The notes beneath the pieces were generated by a model. It was not told the origin of the DNA and made no database searches. It saw only the letters and a program-made list of their open reading frames with translations. A stretch of 64,000 nt of DNA from Phlegmacium glaucopus (Eukaryota > Basidiomycota > Agaricomycetes > Agaricales > Cortinariaceae). The stretch is from positions 642,861 through 706,860 of the forward strand of contig MU130702.1 of the NCBI GenBank assembly GCA_015039465.1, written 5' to 3'. Made by a program: the position numbers and the translations under genes. Below, one piece after another: positions 31,740 through 44,778 of this stretch (position 1 is the first letter of the stretch; each line of letters begins with the position of its first letter).

Positions 31740-32100
31740 CATTATCGAGCTTTCTTTTCTTATTGTTCCATGTAGTTTGTGACTTCCATTCTGTCCCATC
31801 CAATCTCCGTTTGCTCAGAAGGAGCGGATGACATTGGCGTGGGCGATTCAGATTATCGAGCTCCATTGAAGCAAGCTCCCACTTTTCATGGCGTCGGTAC
31901 CAAGTTTTTTCTTGATGTATACATATATCCCCAATTTTTCCAAGAAGGATCGAGGGAGGTCTATCGGAGTGATATATATTGTATTTGAATTCTTTCCCAT
32001 CCTGCAGGATTTTTTTTTGCTCTCGAAGACGAATCAAGTCTGAGAGAATGATCGGTGTTCGCGTTCTAACCCGAGAACTGGCTGCGCGTCTTGGTGCGGC
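31740..32100 (-). pseudogene. JmjC-like protein, 5' exon separated from the rest by the transposon block
   Basis: An open minus-strand frame reads LIRLREQKKILQDGKEFKYN, IYHSDRPPSILLGKIGDICI, HQEKTWYRRHEKWELA and KRRLDGTEWKSQTTWNN, ending KLDN at a GTAATC donor (31739). Splicing to the acceptor at 22795 gives LDN-ENCWILELYKMW with the split codon restored, so both halves form one protein. No ATG is present in this frame before a TAA at 32101; either a further 5' exon joins near the CAG at about 32043 or the start has been lost. The segment is only about 110 bp from the divergent NFS1 start. Confidence 0.65.
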
Positions 32101-32208
32101 TTACTGAGTAGTTTAGTATTATGTAATTACAGTTATTTATTTAATCATGCCGTGTCGTCGGCAAGTGGACTTCAGGATTTGGCCGCCTGTTTGCTATTCA
32201 CTTCAAGC

Positions 32209-34151
32209 ATGCTCTCAACGATTTCTCGAAACACTGCCAGGAGATCTTTAGTGACCACTGCATCTTCTTTAAAAAGTCTTCGTGCATTCGTTCAGCCGTC
32301 AGGAGCGGACAGAGCGAGCGTTGTTGATGTCCCTTCAACGTATCAAGATGAAGGTCACTTCACTCCGAGACCAGGTAATACACACCGAACCCTTTCGTCA
32401 CTTATTCGTCGGCTCATATTCTGACCAGACATGCTTGGCTTCAAGCTTGAAGCACCTCGGCGTGAAGATTCCATGAGCACTAAAACTCGACCAATTTACT
32501 TGGATATGCAAGTTAGTTTACTTTCGCTGGTTGCGAACTTCTGTGTTCTCAACCCTAGTCTACTATAGGCTACGACCCCCATCGACCCTCGAGTTCTTGA
32601 CGCCATGCTACCCTACCTTACAGATCAGTATGGTAACCCTCATAGTCGGACCCATGCTTATGGATGGGAAGCTGAGCAAGCTGTAGAGGATGCTAGAAAG
32701 GTGCCATTACAGGACTTGTTCCCTCGTTATTATTAAACAAAATTTCATAGCACCTGGCAGATCTTATCGGCGCAGACTCAAAAGACATAGTATTTACTTC
32801 GGGCGCTACAGAAACAAATAACATGGCTATCAAAGGTGTCGCTCGTTTTCATAAAGAGAAAAAACGTCATATTATTACGACGCAAACTGTGCGTATCGTC
32901 CTCTCAGCATATTTACCTGAACTTATCATGTTGTAGGAACATAAATGTGTGCTGGATTCCTGCAGGAAACTTGGAGAGGAAGGTTTTGAAGTCACATATC
33001 TTCCCGTACAAAAAAATGGCGTCATTTCGCTGCAGGAACTAGAAGCTGCCATTCGACCAACCACTTCCCTTGTTTCAATCATGGCCGTTAATAATGAGAC
33101 AGGTGTCATTCAGCCTTTGAAGGAAATTGGCTCCCTTCTTCGAAAGCATCGAGGAGTATATTTCCATACTGACGCTGCACAGGCTACTGGAAAGATACCC
33201 ATGGATGTAAACGAAATGAACATCGATTTAATGAGTATTTCTGGCCACAAATTATACGGACCAAAGGGCATTGGAGCTGCCTATGTTCGAAGAAGGCCTC
33301 GAGTCAGGTTAGAACCAATATTTAGCGGAGGTGGTCAGGAACGAGGATTGCGAAGTGGCACTGTGCCCACATCATTGGTAGTGGGTCTAGGTGAGGCGGC
33401 TCGTATCGCACAGAAAGAAATGGCGGTAAGTTTGTCAAATTGGTCGAGTCTTTTGGGATGAAATTTGCACATATACTGGCGTTATGACGCCGAGTCAAGT
33501 GGATGCTTCGAGAACTTTTTGTGTTCTGCATATCTCCAGCTTGCCAGTGATTTTCGTGCAGGGGTGCTGATTAGGACAATCTTGCTTTTGTGATGCTCCG
33601 TGCTAATCATTTTATTACCAGAGAGACCATGCTCACATCAAGCAACTCTCGGATCGACTCATCAGTAAAATCAATATGAAAGTTGAACACGTCGTACGAA
33701 ATGGGGATGTTGAAGGCTACCCAGGCTGTGTCAACTTGAGCTTTTCGTATGTTGAGGGTGAAAGTTTGTTGATGGCCCTCAAGGTGTGCATATCCGCAGC
33801 ATTCGAAGGCAACTTTAGTTACTTTGATCCTAGGATATTGCACTTTCATCTGGCAGTGCTTGCACTTCAGCTTCGCTGGAGCCTTCATATGTGTTACGCG
33901 CACTTGGTGCTGCAGAAGACATGGCCCATTCGTCCCTTCGATTTGGAATTGGCCGCTTCACTACCGAGGCTGAGGTCGATTTTGTGGTCGACCACATTAT
34001 CAAGACAGTGCATAAACTGCGTGACATGAGGTGGGCTAGTTCTCTATTGTTATTTTTGCTATCGATTCTGATACTTTTCAGTCCTCTATGGGAGATGGTT
34101 CAAGAAGGCATTGATATCAACTCCATTGATTGGTCTCAGTCTCAGCATTAG
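32209..34151 (+). CDS. NFS1: Mitochondrial cysteine desulfurase NFS1
   Basis: NFS1 takes sulfur from cysteine for Fe-S cluster assembly in the mitochondrial matrix. The start at 32209 gives a basic Ser/Thr/Arg presequence ([20 protein letters not shown]). Then come [39 protein letters not shown] and [19 protein letters not shown]. The PLP lysine is in [35 protein letters not shown] follows, and the sulfur-carrying cysteine is in [17 protein letters not shown], brought in frame by splicing out a stretch near 33785-33827. The C-terminus is [18 protein letters not shown], the usual eukaryotic tail. About seven short introns. Intact. Confidence 0.96.
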
Positions 34152-34273
34152 CTATAATAAATGTACCTCTCCCTAAATTATATAGTAGCTTCGAATCATG
34201 GTCCGTGCCCTTGATGTACGTAGTTTGAAACTCCGATTAAGTTGAATCATCCTATTCTTTCCTTCTTACCACC

Positions 34274-35725
34274 ATGTCTAGGCGTCTCTATCTCGGCAGT
34301 AAGGGTGTCCCCTCCTTCAATATATCCAATCTTTTTTTATGTGAATGATCCGTAGGGTTGCCCACCGACGCTCGCTCTGAAGATGTTTCCAAATTCTTTG
34401 ACGGCTATGGCCGTATCATTGACTGTCGTGTTATGACAGGTTTGTGAATGAACCTTGGCGAGCTATTGTCTCTTGACTACCTTCGGACAGGCTTTGGCTT
34501 TGTAGAGTTTGAAAATGCAAAGGTAAGGGTAGCCCACATGCCAGTATCGTCCTTATCTGTTTTCTGTTAGGATGCCGAAGACGCTGTGCACAATTTCAAC
34601 GGAAAATCGTTCATGGGCGTCAAGTGCGTACCCATTTGGTAGTACCTAAAATTGACTGAACCGGTTTTCAAAAGTATTGTTGTCGAGTTTGCTAAAGAAA
34701 GTCGACCACGTCGTGAAGTTCACGACGATAGAGGGTATGGGTATGACGCAGGATACAGGCCTGTTTTGCAAACAGTATTTAAACCTTTTTTTTTTTCTCT
34801 TAGGGCTCCACGCTCTCGCAGGCCCGTTGGTATTCGCCTGATCGTCTCTGGCGTCTCTCGTGATACAAGTTGGCAGGTGCGAAATATCTTCTAGCTGTAT
34901 TCTGTATAGGTCTTCTGGCCGCATACGGTGTCCAATGGTTTTTCACGGTATAAATTTACGGAGAGGATTCTGGCCTATGCCAAGGACTTCCTGGACCCGC
35001 TACCGTTCTGGCTGTGGATTTGTCGCTTCTGCCCGTCGTAGATGGGGATGACCTGACCCTTCCTTGCTACCTGTAGGATCTGAAAGACTTTGGACGGGAT
35101 GCCGGCAGCGTTTCCTTCGCCGATATTGATCGTGACGTTCCAGGCCAAGGGTAGGTCTCCTTGAATCATAGTAACGTTTAATTACTAACTCTAAATATAC
35201 AGAATTCTTGAGTATTTGTCCCGAGAGGATGCTGATCGTGCAGTCAAGGACCTCGACGGCAAGGATCTTCGTGGTAGACCGGTCCGGGTCTCTTTCGATG
35301 ATTCTGTGAGTGTCTGTGCGTCCCAGCTAGCCCATGTGTCTTATGCAAATCCGTAGCGGTCCGGTCCGGACAACTATCGTCGTGATGAACGTCGCGACGA
35401 TAGGCGAGATGATCGTTACAGGGACGACCGTTACAAAGAAGACAGATACCGCCGTGATCGCTCAAGGTCCCCCCGTCGTGCGGAATATGATGAACGTCGT
35501 CCACCCAGGTCTCCGCCCCCCAGGAGGGAGGTTGACGATAAAAGGCCTGCAGGGTACGATGATTACCGGCGCGGAGGCTATGATGACCGCAGAGCGCCTG
35601 ATTATTATTCTGACCGCCGCAGGGACGATCAGGACAGACGCAGAGACGACAGAAGACGCGACGAAAAAGACGAACGCTTCGATGAGAGGCCGAGGCACGC
35701 AAATGGGGAAGGATGGTCGCGTTGA
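34274..35725 (+). CDS. SR-type splicing factor with two RRMs and an RS-like tail
   Basis: SR proteins bind pre-mRNA and guide splice-site choice. The ATG at 34274 in ACCATGTCTAGG gives MSRRLYLG-RLPTDARSEDVSKFF; RRM1 RNP2 is LYLGRL and RNP1 is GFGFVEFE. After NIVVEFAKESRPRREVHDD comes RRM2 (GIRLIVSGVSRDTSWQDLKDF, SVSFADID, GILEYLSREDADRAVKDL). The tail is dominated by Arg/Asp/Tyr repeats (YRRDRSRSPRRAEYDERR, DDRRRDEKDE), i.e. more RD/RE than RS, and ends GEGWSR. An earlier ATG at 34198 is followed by a short frame that does not help the RRM. Resembles fission-yeast Srp2-like proteins. Seven or so introns. Confidence 0.9.
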
Positions 35726-36137
35726 GTGGTGTTTGTTTCAATGGCCGCGTGCAGGAAGAAACGGACAGCAGGCGGGCATACTGGTTTATTTCGCTTACCT
35801 TGGACTCGGATCTTTGTGGTGTTGTCGTTTACACGGACCGTGTACTTCTGATGGTCAATCGTTGGTCAACATCCCCAGAAGACGCGTGAGGATTTCGAGG
35901 CCCATTTGGGGGGACTGCGCAACTGTCTCGAAGGTTAAAGGTTTCTCTTTCCATGGTTGGTCTGCACATTTTGGTTGGACATTCCTCAAGAATTATCAAC
36001 GATGGTCTGGTACCACGCATTCCTTGAGCAAGGTCGGAAGCAAATCTGCAAGTTAACGAACCTGTCGGTCATGGTTTTCAATCCTGGTTTGTTTATCGTT
36101 TACTAATGCAATGTCAATGTCATGTAAATCATGTGTG

Positions 36138-38121
36138 CTATTGTACTTTCTGGTATATAATTTGTGATCCGGTTTCGATGCCTAGCCAGTCAAGGTCTCG
36201 TGTATCGTTCTCATGACCCAACGTTGTCAAAGACCCATTAGGCATCCGTAACCAACAATCAATACTAGTATTGCGTGCATCATATCTGAGTGTTTTGCAA
36301 ATTTTCAATCGTAGATTGCGCAAGGACATTGTTGGTAGAACACGGAGGGAAGTCTCGACGGTGCCTTGAGCTTGATCATTGGCTTGGTATAGCATCAACT
36401 CTACTGTGTTGTCAATATTTTTGTTAAATATGGATCTTCAGGAAATATTCACACCTATCAACCGGTTGCCTAGTTTATCGTGTGATTTATGTTGATTTAC
36501 GACCTCACGAGGGGTCCCGTGTTCTACTCCTCTGTCAGTGTGTAGTTAGAGCGGCAATAGCTAGTAGACAGACTGTTACATAGATCAAGCCAATGATAAT
36601 GACTCTTGCGTTTTGCATCATCTGATGTCGGCCCTTGTTGCATGATAGTTGACATGTAAAAAAGCTCTGAATCGGTACGTTCTTTGGGTGATATCTGGGG
36701 TGCGTTTCATCCCCATGCTCTTAGGCTGAAAAATATCACTCACAGCAGCTCCGTCAAGTGTCAAGAGGGATGGTATTCTTGCGATGATGAAGGGACGCGA
36801 GTGTTTTCCTAGTTCGGTATCTTTAAGAAAGTACGTTAAATTGACGCATACGAATGAAGCGACGGAGGTTATCACCAATAGTTAGCGGATTGCCGCCCAT
36901 TGTCAGTGTTTCCAGTGTCGGAATCCAACAAGACAATGCGTCTATGTCACTCCATGCACTGAGAAGGTTATTGGAAAGAGACAGGTATTTGATGGAGAGT
37001 ACAGAATCTTCAGGCCGGTTCGGAAATGGTATTGTGCCGATTCGGTTCGAAGTCAAAACAATACGCTGTAAACTTGACATATGATAGTGACAGGAGCGGG
37101 AGGATCTGGCAGGCGATGACATACGAGCGATATTCACTAAAAGAAGTGCAGAGATGCACCCAATCAGAGCAATTATTTGTATCAAGATTGATGACTTGGA
37201 CGTTGCAGTCATAGGATCGAATTACACCCGAAAGGCACGATAGCTGATTATAACCCATTTCAATGAGTTGGAGCTTTGGCATGGTACTCGTGATGGTTTG
37301 TATTTCTGTCCAACTTAAGAATGTCGCATTTAACTGAAGATCGGTTAAACTTTGGAAGGCACCTTCCATGGACTGGATGTTTGAGGGAAGTTGCAATCGG
37401 TTTCGACTGAATATGCAGAGGCAAGTTCAGCATCCACACCACAGCTAAAGTTAATCACACACTTGAGCGACAATCTTCGAAGGAGAGGAAGTTCTCTGGT
37501 AATTTCTGCGATAATTTCCCAGCTAGGGAGAAGATTTGAAGAAAGGTCTAAACCGCGAACATCTATGGAAATATATTGAAAGAATTACAATTGAAAAAGA
37601 TATGAATTGGTAACATACTGGGACAACTTTCAAGAATGCGCCCAGGCTCATCTCCTTTTGATACATTCATATATTCCAGGCTAACTTCACGCAATTGATC
37701 TAGACGAGAAAATCTCTGTCTAATTTTGTCCAAGGAAACAGCTTCGACTTCAATAGCGCCCTGAGATGATCCTAATACAACCTTTTCTTGGGTGTCGGAT
37801 CCGTGAAGTTCCTCAACATATTTTGAGACCAAGGCTGTAAGGAAGGAAACACCATAGACAAGATGCGATGTTGGTCGAATAAATGAACCAGCATTTTTCA
37901 GCCTGAGCTGTTGAGGTGGTCTGAACTGGGTATATAGTTTGAAAAGAACCTTACTGGCAAGTGAAATATTGCTTGCCGTCCTTTGAGCCGTCATGTTTAC
38001 CGCGCTCTGGGTCATCCCATTCGACGCCTAGCCAGATGCCTGTGGTATTATTTACTGGACCTGCATATTTGATAGTGCCCAGGTGATTATGGAGATTAAT
38101 GCGGGCACCAACAGAAGCCAT
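36138..38121 (-). CDS. Tubulin-folding cofactor E (TBCE)
   Basis: TBCE helps assemble and recycle alpha/beta-tubulin. The start at 38121 gives MASVGARINLHNHLGTIKYA, then the CAP-Gly domain (GIWLGVEWDDPERGKHDGS ... QYFTC, and AGSFIRP after an intron). A leucine-rich repeat region follows: LRRLSLNTNRLQLPSNI, SLTDLQLNATFLSW, KLQLIEMGYNQLSCLSG, LQRIVLTSNRIGTIPF and IKYLSLSNNLLSAW. FIIARIPSLLTLDGA and TDSELFYMSTIMQQGP come next. The final exon encodes the ubiquitin-like domain (LRNLRLKICKTLRYDARNTS) ending GSQIIYQKVQ. CAP-Gly, LRR and UBL in this order identify TBCE. It shares a 117-bp divergent promoter with HIBCH. Intron edges in the 36.4-36.7 kb part are less certain. Confidence 0.9.
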
Positions 38122-38238
38122 GAAGGAGGATTGGATAAACCCTAACCACGAAATGATGGGGCGTGTTACTTCCCTTTCCAGTAGTACTTTTTTTTTTTCC
38201 GGTCACTCGAAAGACGACGAATTGTACGCGTCGTTTCT

Positions 38239-40116
38239 ATGTTGGCAGCTTCTTTTCGCAAGAGCATGTCCCGTAGTGCTGCTCGCGCCCTCTCTCAAAG
38301 GACAACAGCGATCAGCCAACATATGTCTTCTAGTTCCACCTCTGACTCCATTGAGGTATGGTTGTCGTCAACAGCTCAATCTCAAGTTAATGTTACCCCC
38401 AATCTCCAGCCCACCGTCAAGTTCGAATCTGTTTCTTCGTTAAGAACATATACACTTAATCGACCCCAGAAACTGAATGCTCTTGATGACCAAATGCTCT
38501 CTATACTCCGTCCCAAGATCGAGGTACATATATGCCTATCAGACCACTTGTCCTTACGAATCTGAAAGTTTGTCTGCAGGAATGGAGTACCTCTGATCTC
38601 TGCGGCACCATAGTTGCAAGGGGAGTTGGTCGCGCTTTTTGTTGTGGAGGTGACGTAGCAAGTGAGCTTTCCTTCGCAATTGGGATGTTAGGGGACAGCC
38701 ACTCCAATCTTGTCAGATGTCATCAAGGACGCAGCAGATCCCACCACGCGGCCACAAGCAATTAATTTTTTCAAGCGCGAGTAAGTCAGCATCGCGGTGT
38801 TTACGGTCTCGGCGTATGTTGACTTCCGACCTTCCTTTCTCCCAGATTCGAGATGGATTATATTTTAGCAACCCTCAAGAAACCTTATGTGGCTGTTCTC
38901 GATGGATTCACTAGTACGTCTGTTCCTTTATCAACGTAACGCTTTTAATGGCCCATTTACATAGTGGGTGGAGGGGTTGGGTTGGCAGCAAATGCACCTT
39001 TCCGAATTGCCACTGAGAACACTGTTTTTGCTATGCCCGAGACGAAAATAGGCTACTGTCCAGATGTAGGAGGGAGCTACTTTTTGTCGAGGATGGATGG
39101 GGAATTGGGGACATACCTTGCCCTGACATCAGACACTCTGTCAGGTCGAGCGGTGTTGTGAGTGCGGTTTCTCGCCGTGTTTCAAATACAACTGCTAATA
39201 TACTAACTTTTAGTGAACATGGGTTTGCGACCCATTTTATTCCATCGAGAAGGATCCCCATGCTTCTTGATCGGCTTGCGGAATTACATCAGCCTCATGC
39301 CAGCGTAATTGATAGAACTATCGAAGACTTTTCCACCGAGCGGGCGCCAGACGAACCACCAGCCCCGTTTATAGGTGCAAAACGAAGCGCCTTGGACTCA
39401 GCATTCCGTCATAATACTGTCGAGCAGATTATCAAGGATCTGGAAACATTTTCACAAACGAGTGTGGATGCATCTGTCAAGCAATGGGCATCTGATACGC
39501 TAGCAATGTTACATATGCGGAGCCCAACGAGTTTGAAAGTTGCTTTGAAAGCCATTCGTCGCGGTAAAAAGTTAACCCTTCTTGAGACCCTGGACATGGA
39601 ACTGAAAATAGCCACTGCGTTTTGTGTGAGTTTTATTTCTTTTATAATATACATAGTTTATGTTTAATTTACGTTATCTAGAGTGGTGCAAGTCCTGATT
39701 TTATCACGGGCGTAAAAGCAGTGATTGTGGACAGAATCAAGGAGCGTCCGAATTGGTCTCCTGCTAGCTTGAACGATGTTTCAGCACAAATCGTGGAGAA
39801 CTTTTTTGAGCCTAAGTCACCCTACCTGACATCGGCACCAGAACTTACGATCCCGGCGGAACTGAACTCAGGAACTAAACTGAACCCTATGAAGTACGCC
39901 TTGCCGTCTGAGGAAGAGATAGGCTCCGTTGTGACTGGCTCCCACGGTTCCGGCGGAGGAGTAGGGATTCGGTTTGACGAGCTGCTGAAAAGGTTTGCGG
40001 TGCTGCGACCAGGAAAAGTCGGGGTCAAAGAAAAGATATATGAAGTTGTGCAACGGAGATGTGAAGTGACTGACAACGCGGACGGAAATTGGGTCTGGCT
40101 GAAATGGAAGCATTAA
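38239..40116 (+). CDS. 3-hydroxyisobutyryl-CoA hydrolase (HIBCH, mitochondrial)
   Basis: HIBCH cleaves 3-hydroxyisobutyryl-CoA in valine breakdown and belongs to the crotonase fold. The start at 38239 gives a mitochondrial-type leader ([20 protein letters not shown]). Then come [20 protein letters not shown], the CoA-binding region [32 protein letters not shown], the oxyanion-hole loop [20 protein letters not shown], and the catalytic Glu/Asp region [20 protein letters not shown]. The C-terminal half has [39 protein letters not shown] and a fungal tail ending [10 protein letters not shown] glycine-rich insert ([17 protein letters not shown]) lies near the end. Intact, with about six introns. 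Confidence 0.93.
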
Positions 40117-40274
40117 TGTAGTTCCGTTTATTGCGTGAGAATCACAAATGATGATTGATTTGAAAGATCAAGTCAGTTCCTTTTCTTTTCGCCCGGCATG
40201 CTATTACATAGAACTGGCTTTGCAGGGTCTGTCAGTCACCTAATATAAGAACCTAGTCTAAAACATTACCCGTC

Positions 40275-41769
40275 ATGGATATCGTTAATGTCCTCCCAAA
40301 TCCCCCTCTTTTTTTCCGTCTCTTCTTAAGACTCGCCCTCTCGCTTTTAAATTCAATCCTCAACACTAACTATTGTCGTTACATCGTCCCAGATAAACGT
40401 CCCCCATCTGCTTTCGATGTTCATCCTCGTACCGGTTTTTTTCCTTCCCAGCCACTCCCAAAACTCTCCCTCCAATTTGCTATATGGGAAGATGCTCTCA
40501 GAGTCGCGAGTGGCAACCTCAGTCTAGGCGAAGATGACTCGGAAGACGCCGTAGCCAAACGTCCTTTCGGTGAAAGGTGGCGCTCCAATATTGTCGCGGT
40601 CCGTGTTATGTTATTTCATCGTCCGAATTCTACTCTTGACATGATAATTTCCTCAGTGGCCCACCCTTGATACACAAATCCTTCACTCAGACCTTCGACT
40701 TTCTCAACGTGCCCACCTGGTGCTTGCCTGGCTGGTCAATTTTTATGTCCATTCGCTGCCGCCTTCTGCCCCTGGCACTCCCATTCGTGTACCCCAAACC
40801 CTGGCCGTTCCCTTGGTTCAGATTTCGCGTCACCTGGGCTTTGCGCCTGTCCTCACCTTTGCTGACACCGTCTTGTGGAACTGGGAGCTCATCAACCCCG
40901 ACCAGCCCCTATCTGTTGACAATATGAGATTCCTCAATCTATTTTCAGGAACAGATGACGAGAGGATATTCTATCAAACGTCTGCGATGGCCGAATTGCG
41001 CGGGGTCGAAATGTTGCGCATCATCGACGATTACAACTCACTCCCTAATGTTACCGATATGACATCCATTTCTAAAGTTGCCAGAGACCTCACCCGTCTC
41101 GCTGGAGTTATCGAGGGTATTACCGAGATCATTCAATCTGTTCGGCCAGTGTGTGACCCACATGTATTCTATTGGGATATTCGTCCCTGGTTTGAAGGTA
41201 GCGACGCGAAAGGAACGGGATTTGGTTGGATTTATGAAGGTGTTGAGAATTCCCATCTTCTCGACCTTAGTGGGCCTTCCGCGGGTCAAAGTAGTGTCAT
41301 GCATGCACTTGATATATTCCTTGACGTCGATCATAAACTGCACCAGAGACGTTATCCCGCTCCTTCGCCCGAGAACAAACGCGCTGACCACGGTTTCATG
41401 GAGAGGATGAGACGCTATATGCCCGGACAACATCAAGAATATTTAGCTCGACTTTCGGCATCATCTCGCTCCATCCGTGAGGTCGCGCAATCGACATTGG
41501 CACTTCGCGAGCCTTACGACACGGCAATCTTGGCATTGAAACGTCTCAGAGATAGCCATATTCGTATAGCTTGTCTCTACGTGGTTACCATGTCAAGATC
41601 TACCCCTGGCCAAAGAGCAGGATGCCCCGCAAGTGCCATGATGGATCGGATTCAAGCTGCCAAGGCTGCTGGGAAAGGCCCCGTCCGCGGTACTGGTGGG
41701 AATGAACTTTCCGTTCTGCTGAAGGCTGGTCGCGACGCTACAAGAAGGGCGGTGTTAAAGCCAAGCTGA
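40275..41769 (+). CDS. Indoleamine 2,3-dioxygenase
   Basis: IDO opens the indole ring of tryptophan with heme and O2, the first step of the kynurenine path to NAD. From PDKRPPSAFDVHPRTGFFP the protein follows the family: AIWEDALRVASGNL, RAHLVLAWLVNFYVHSLP, ISRHLGFAPVLTFADTVLWN, and the heme-pocket stretch FYWDIRPWFEGSDAKGTG. SAGQSSVMHALDIFLDVDH and MERMRRYMPGQHQEYLARLS come next, and the proximal histidine is in RDSHIRIACLYVVTMSR. The end is GRDATRRAVLKPS. One clear intron sits near 40601-40658. The first 35 residues (MDIVNVLPNPPLFFRLFLRL...) are unusually hydrophobic and could instead be 5' UTR or intron, so the start is uncertain. Confidence 0.92.
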
Positions 41770-42290
41770 CGTCAAGTATGTAGATGTCAACTTTTTTTCG
41801 TTTTTTTTTGTTCTTTTCTATTGCTGTGATACTCTACTCGCTTTTTTGGATTGACAGTTGCACTTTAGCTACTTACACATACTTACTTACGTAGAGATTA
41901 TAATATTAATACTAATTATAATTTAGTGAATACAATTGTGATGTTCCACATAGTGGCGATCCTGCAAACATTCCTATTTACTTATGCTATGAATCTACCG
42001 CCGAAGTTTACGTTTACAGTTCTCAGATGGTGCTCGAGCCTAACCTATACTAAATTGAAAGGACATCTATTTATTATATGTAAATACTTTGAAATCAATT
42101 GAGCCTCATAAATGAACTCCGCCCATGTCATTGACATACAGAAAATCCATAAGATCGTGAACATTGGGATTTGTCAAGATCTAACTTGTGTTTCCTTCAA
42201 ACTTCCTGGTCAGGACGTTTGTTGACGTTTGTTGTTTATTGTGATAAAACGCGTCCCGTCACAGATGTCACGCTCTGTCTCATCTCTACA
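41770..42290. other. Intergenic region, no gene seen
   Basis: AT-rich 520 bp holding the IDO 3' UTR and the RPA1 promoter. No recognisable coding motif or RNA gene. Confidence 0.5.
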
Positions 42291-44576
42291 ATGGCCTTTC
42301 AACTTACCGCAGGCAGCTGTGAAATGCTCCAGAACGCGACTCCTGAAGATGTCGATGTGTTTAACACCCCGCACACTGTGCAGTTCCTTTCAATCAAAAA
42401 GGTTGTCCAGAATCCATCAAATCCAACGCCGGATCGCTATCGCATTATCATGTCGGACGGCATCCATTACATGCAGGCAATGCTGGCTACACAATTGAAT
42501 GGTATGGTTCAGGAAAACACGATTGCAAGGAATACCGTTGCTGTCCTTGAGAAACTGACCTGCAACTATGTACAAGAGAAAAGGTGTTATCTCAACTGTG
42601 CCGCTTTTACATAGATCGTACCTGACGCGCCCATAGACTTGTTATAATTCTCGCGTTACGTGTCCTTGCTCACACCGTGGACAAGATTGGAGAGCCACAG
42701 CAGGTAGAACATGGCAATGAGCATGCAATCACGACTCCTGCTGTAGCCAAAGAAGCCCCAGTGGCAGCATCTATTTCAACTCCTGCACCAGCAGCGAAGC
42801 CAATGTCCCCCGTACAAACTTCAAATGCTACCCTCCATCAGCAGCCTCTTTCAAAAGCTCCCGGACGCGCCGGGTCCATTTACCCTATCGAAGGCCTCAG
42901 CCCTTACCAGAACAATTGGACGATAAAAGCTCGGGTTACTCAGAAATCTGACATTAAATCGTGGTCTAATCCTCGTGGCGAGGGAAAACTTTTTAACGTG
43001 ACATTAATGGATGATTCCGGCGAAATTAGGGGAACAGCATTCAACCTTGTTGCTGATGAACTGTATCCGAAGTTGGAGGAGGGCAAGGTTTACTATGTCT
43101 CGAAAGCAAGGGTGAATCTAGCCAAGAAAAAGTTTTCGAACGTCAATAATGATTACGAGCTGAGTTTTGAGCGCAATACGGAAGTGGAGGAGGTGAGTTT
43201 GTTCTATTGCCATTTTTTTTTAAAAATTGTTTGAAGATCTTATTGACCTGTGGAACTCGTAGTGCCATGAAGTCACAAACGTACCGATGATCAAGTACAA
43301 CTTTGTCCCGCTCAATGCTCTGCAAGAGCTTAACAAGGAGTCTGTGTGCGGTGAGTCATTCCTTCTCGGAGTCATTCTGTCCTTAGACGCTTCATAAGAC
43401 GTTATCGGTGTTGTGAAGGAAGTTTCTCCCTTATCAGAAATCACCTCTTCTAAACTAAATCGCCAGGTAGGCACCTTGATGCTCTGAAGTTGTTATAGTT
43501 ATTCAAATTTGATGCCTTAGATTCCCAAACGTGATTTGACCCTGGTCGACAAGTCTGGTTTCTCCGTTCGTATGACCCTCTGGGGAAAACAGGCAGAGCA
43601 GTATAACGTCGAAGATACTCCAATAATAGCGTTCAAAGGAGTCAAAGTGGGTGATTTTGGTGGTACGTAATTTGACACAGGTTACTGCTATCTCTATTCG
43701 ATAAATAACGCCTTTCATCAAGGACGTTCGTTGTCGATGTTCAGCTCGAGTACTATGCAAGTTAACCCAGATATCGAGGAATGCTTTGCTCTTCGTGGGT
43801 GGTATGACTCTTCAGGATCTGTGCAGACGTTCCAAGTGCACTCCAATATCCCTGGGTCGTCTTCAGCAGTTGGATTCAATCGTTCTGATATTCGCAGCTT
43901 AGATGAAGTCAAGCAGGCAGGTTATGGAATGCCTGATAAGCCAGAGTATTTTTCTGCGAGAGCAACAGTGATGCACATCAAAGCGGACAACATTTCTTAT
44001 CCTGCTTGTCCAACATCGGGCTGCAATAAAAAAGTAATTGAGATGGGGGGTAGTTGGCGGTGCGAAAAATGCAACCAAAGCTTTGAGGCACCTGAGCATC
44101 GGTTTGCCTCTCTTTTACTCCTCTAGATTGGGGTTTGACTTTTTTTGTAAGCTACATCATGTCTCTCGCTGTCGCCGATTACTCTGGGCAAGCGTGGCTT
44201 CAGGGTTTCAACGAAGTCGGTGTGGCCATCTTCAATATGACCGCAAACGAACTTCTAGCAATTAAGGTCAGTTCGGTTCCGTTATTGACATTTCTTGGTT
44301 GACGCATTTTGAATGTTATAGGACCGGAGTCTGACTGAATACAATGCCATCATGCATCAAGCTAACTGCAACACGTACAACTTTTCTTGTCGAGCAAAAC
44401 AAGATACATATAACGTGAGTGACCTAATCTACATGAAATGGCTTTCTCTCAGCATCTGATATACTCCGCAGGAAACTACCCGTATCCGATATGGAATTTC
44501 TCGTATTCAACCTTTGAATTATAAAGAGGAGGCTATGGCAATGCGAGATCTACTTTTCTCCGCATGGGCTCGGTAG
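42291..44576 (+). CDS. Replication protein A large subunit (RPA1/RFA1)
   Basis: RPA1 is the main single-strand DNA-binding subunit in replication and repair. The start at 42291 gives [16 protein letters not shown] and the N-terminal OB fold ([20 protein letters not shown]). A linker rich in Ala/Pro follows ([18 protein letters not shown]). DBD-A begins [20 protein letters not shown] with [24 protein letters not shown] includes [19 protein letters not shown] and [24 protein letters not shown] has the zinc ribbon [13 protein letters not shown](GGSW)-RCEKC and continues [20 protein letters not shown]. The end is [18 protein letters not shown]. Domain order is complete. About seven short introns. 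Confidence 0.95.
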
Positions 44577-44778
44577 ATGTCCTAATAGAGCTCTGTTTGC
44601 CTGTACCTTTTTCTAGTGTTGGTCCCTTTAGTTTACGTTGGCTTGTTTACCGCTTTATTTTTATGCGGCCGCGTCCAGTCACACTACTACGTCCTTGTGC
44701 GTGACCTCCGACACTGACTTTTTGTGCTCTGGAAGCCCTCCCTTGCCTCTTGATACGACGCGCCTCAACGTATTGTAT

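Noticed and set aside
31729..32037. Independent 102-residue protein
   Set aside because: It has no ATG and its frame continues in phase into the JmjC exons at 22794 through a proper donor and acceptor, so it is better read as that gene's first exon.
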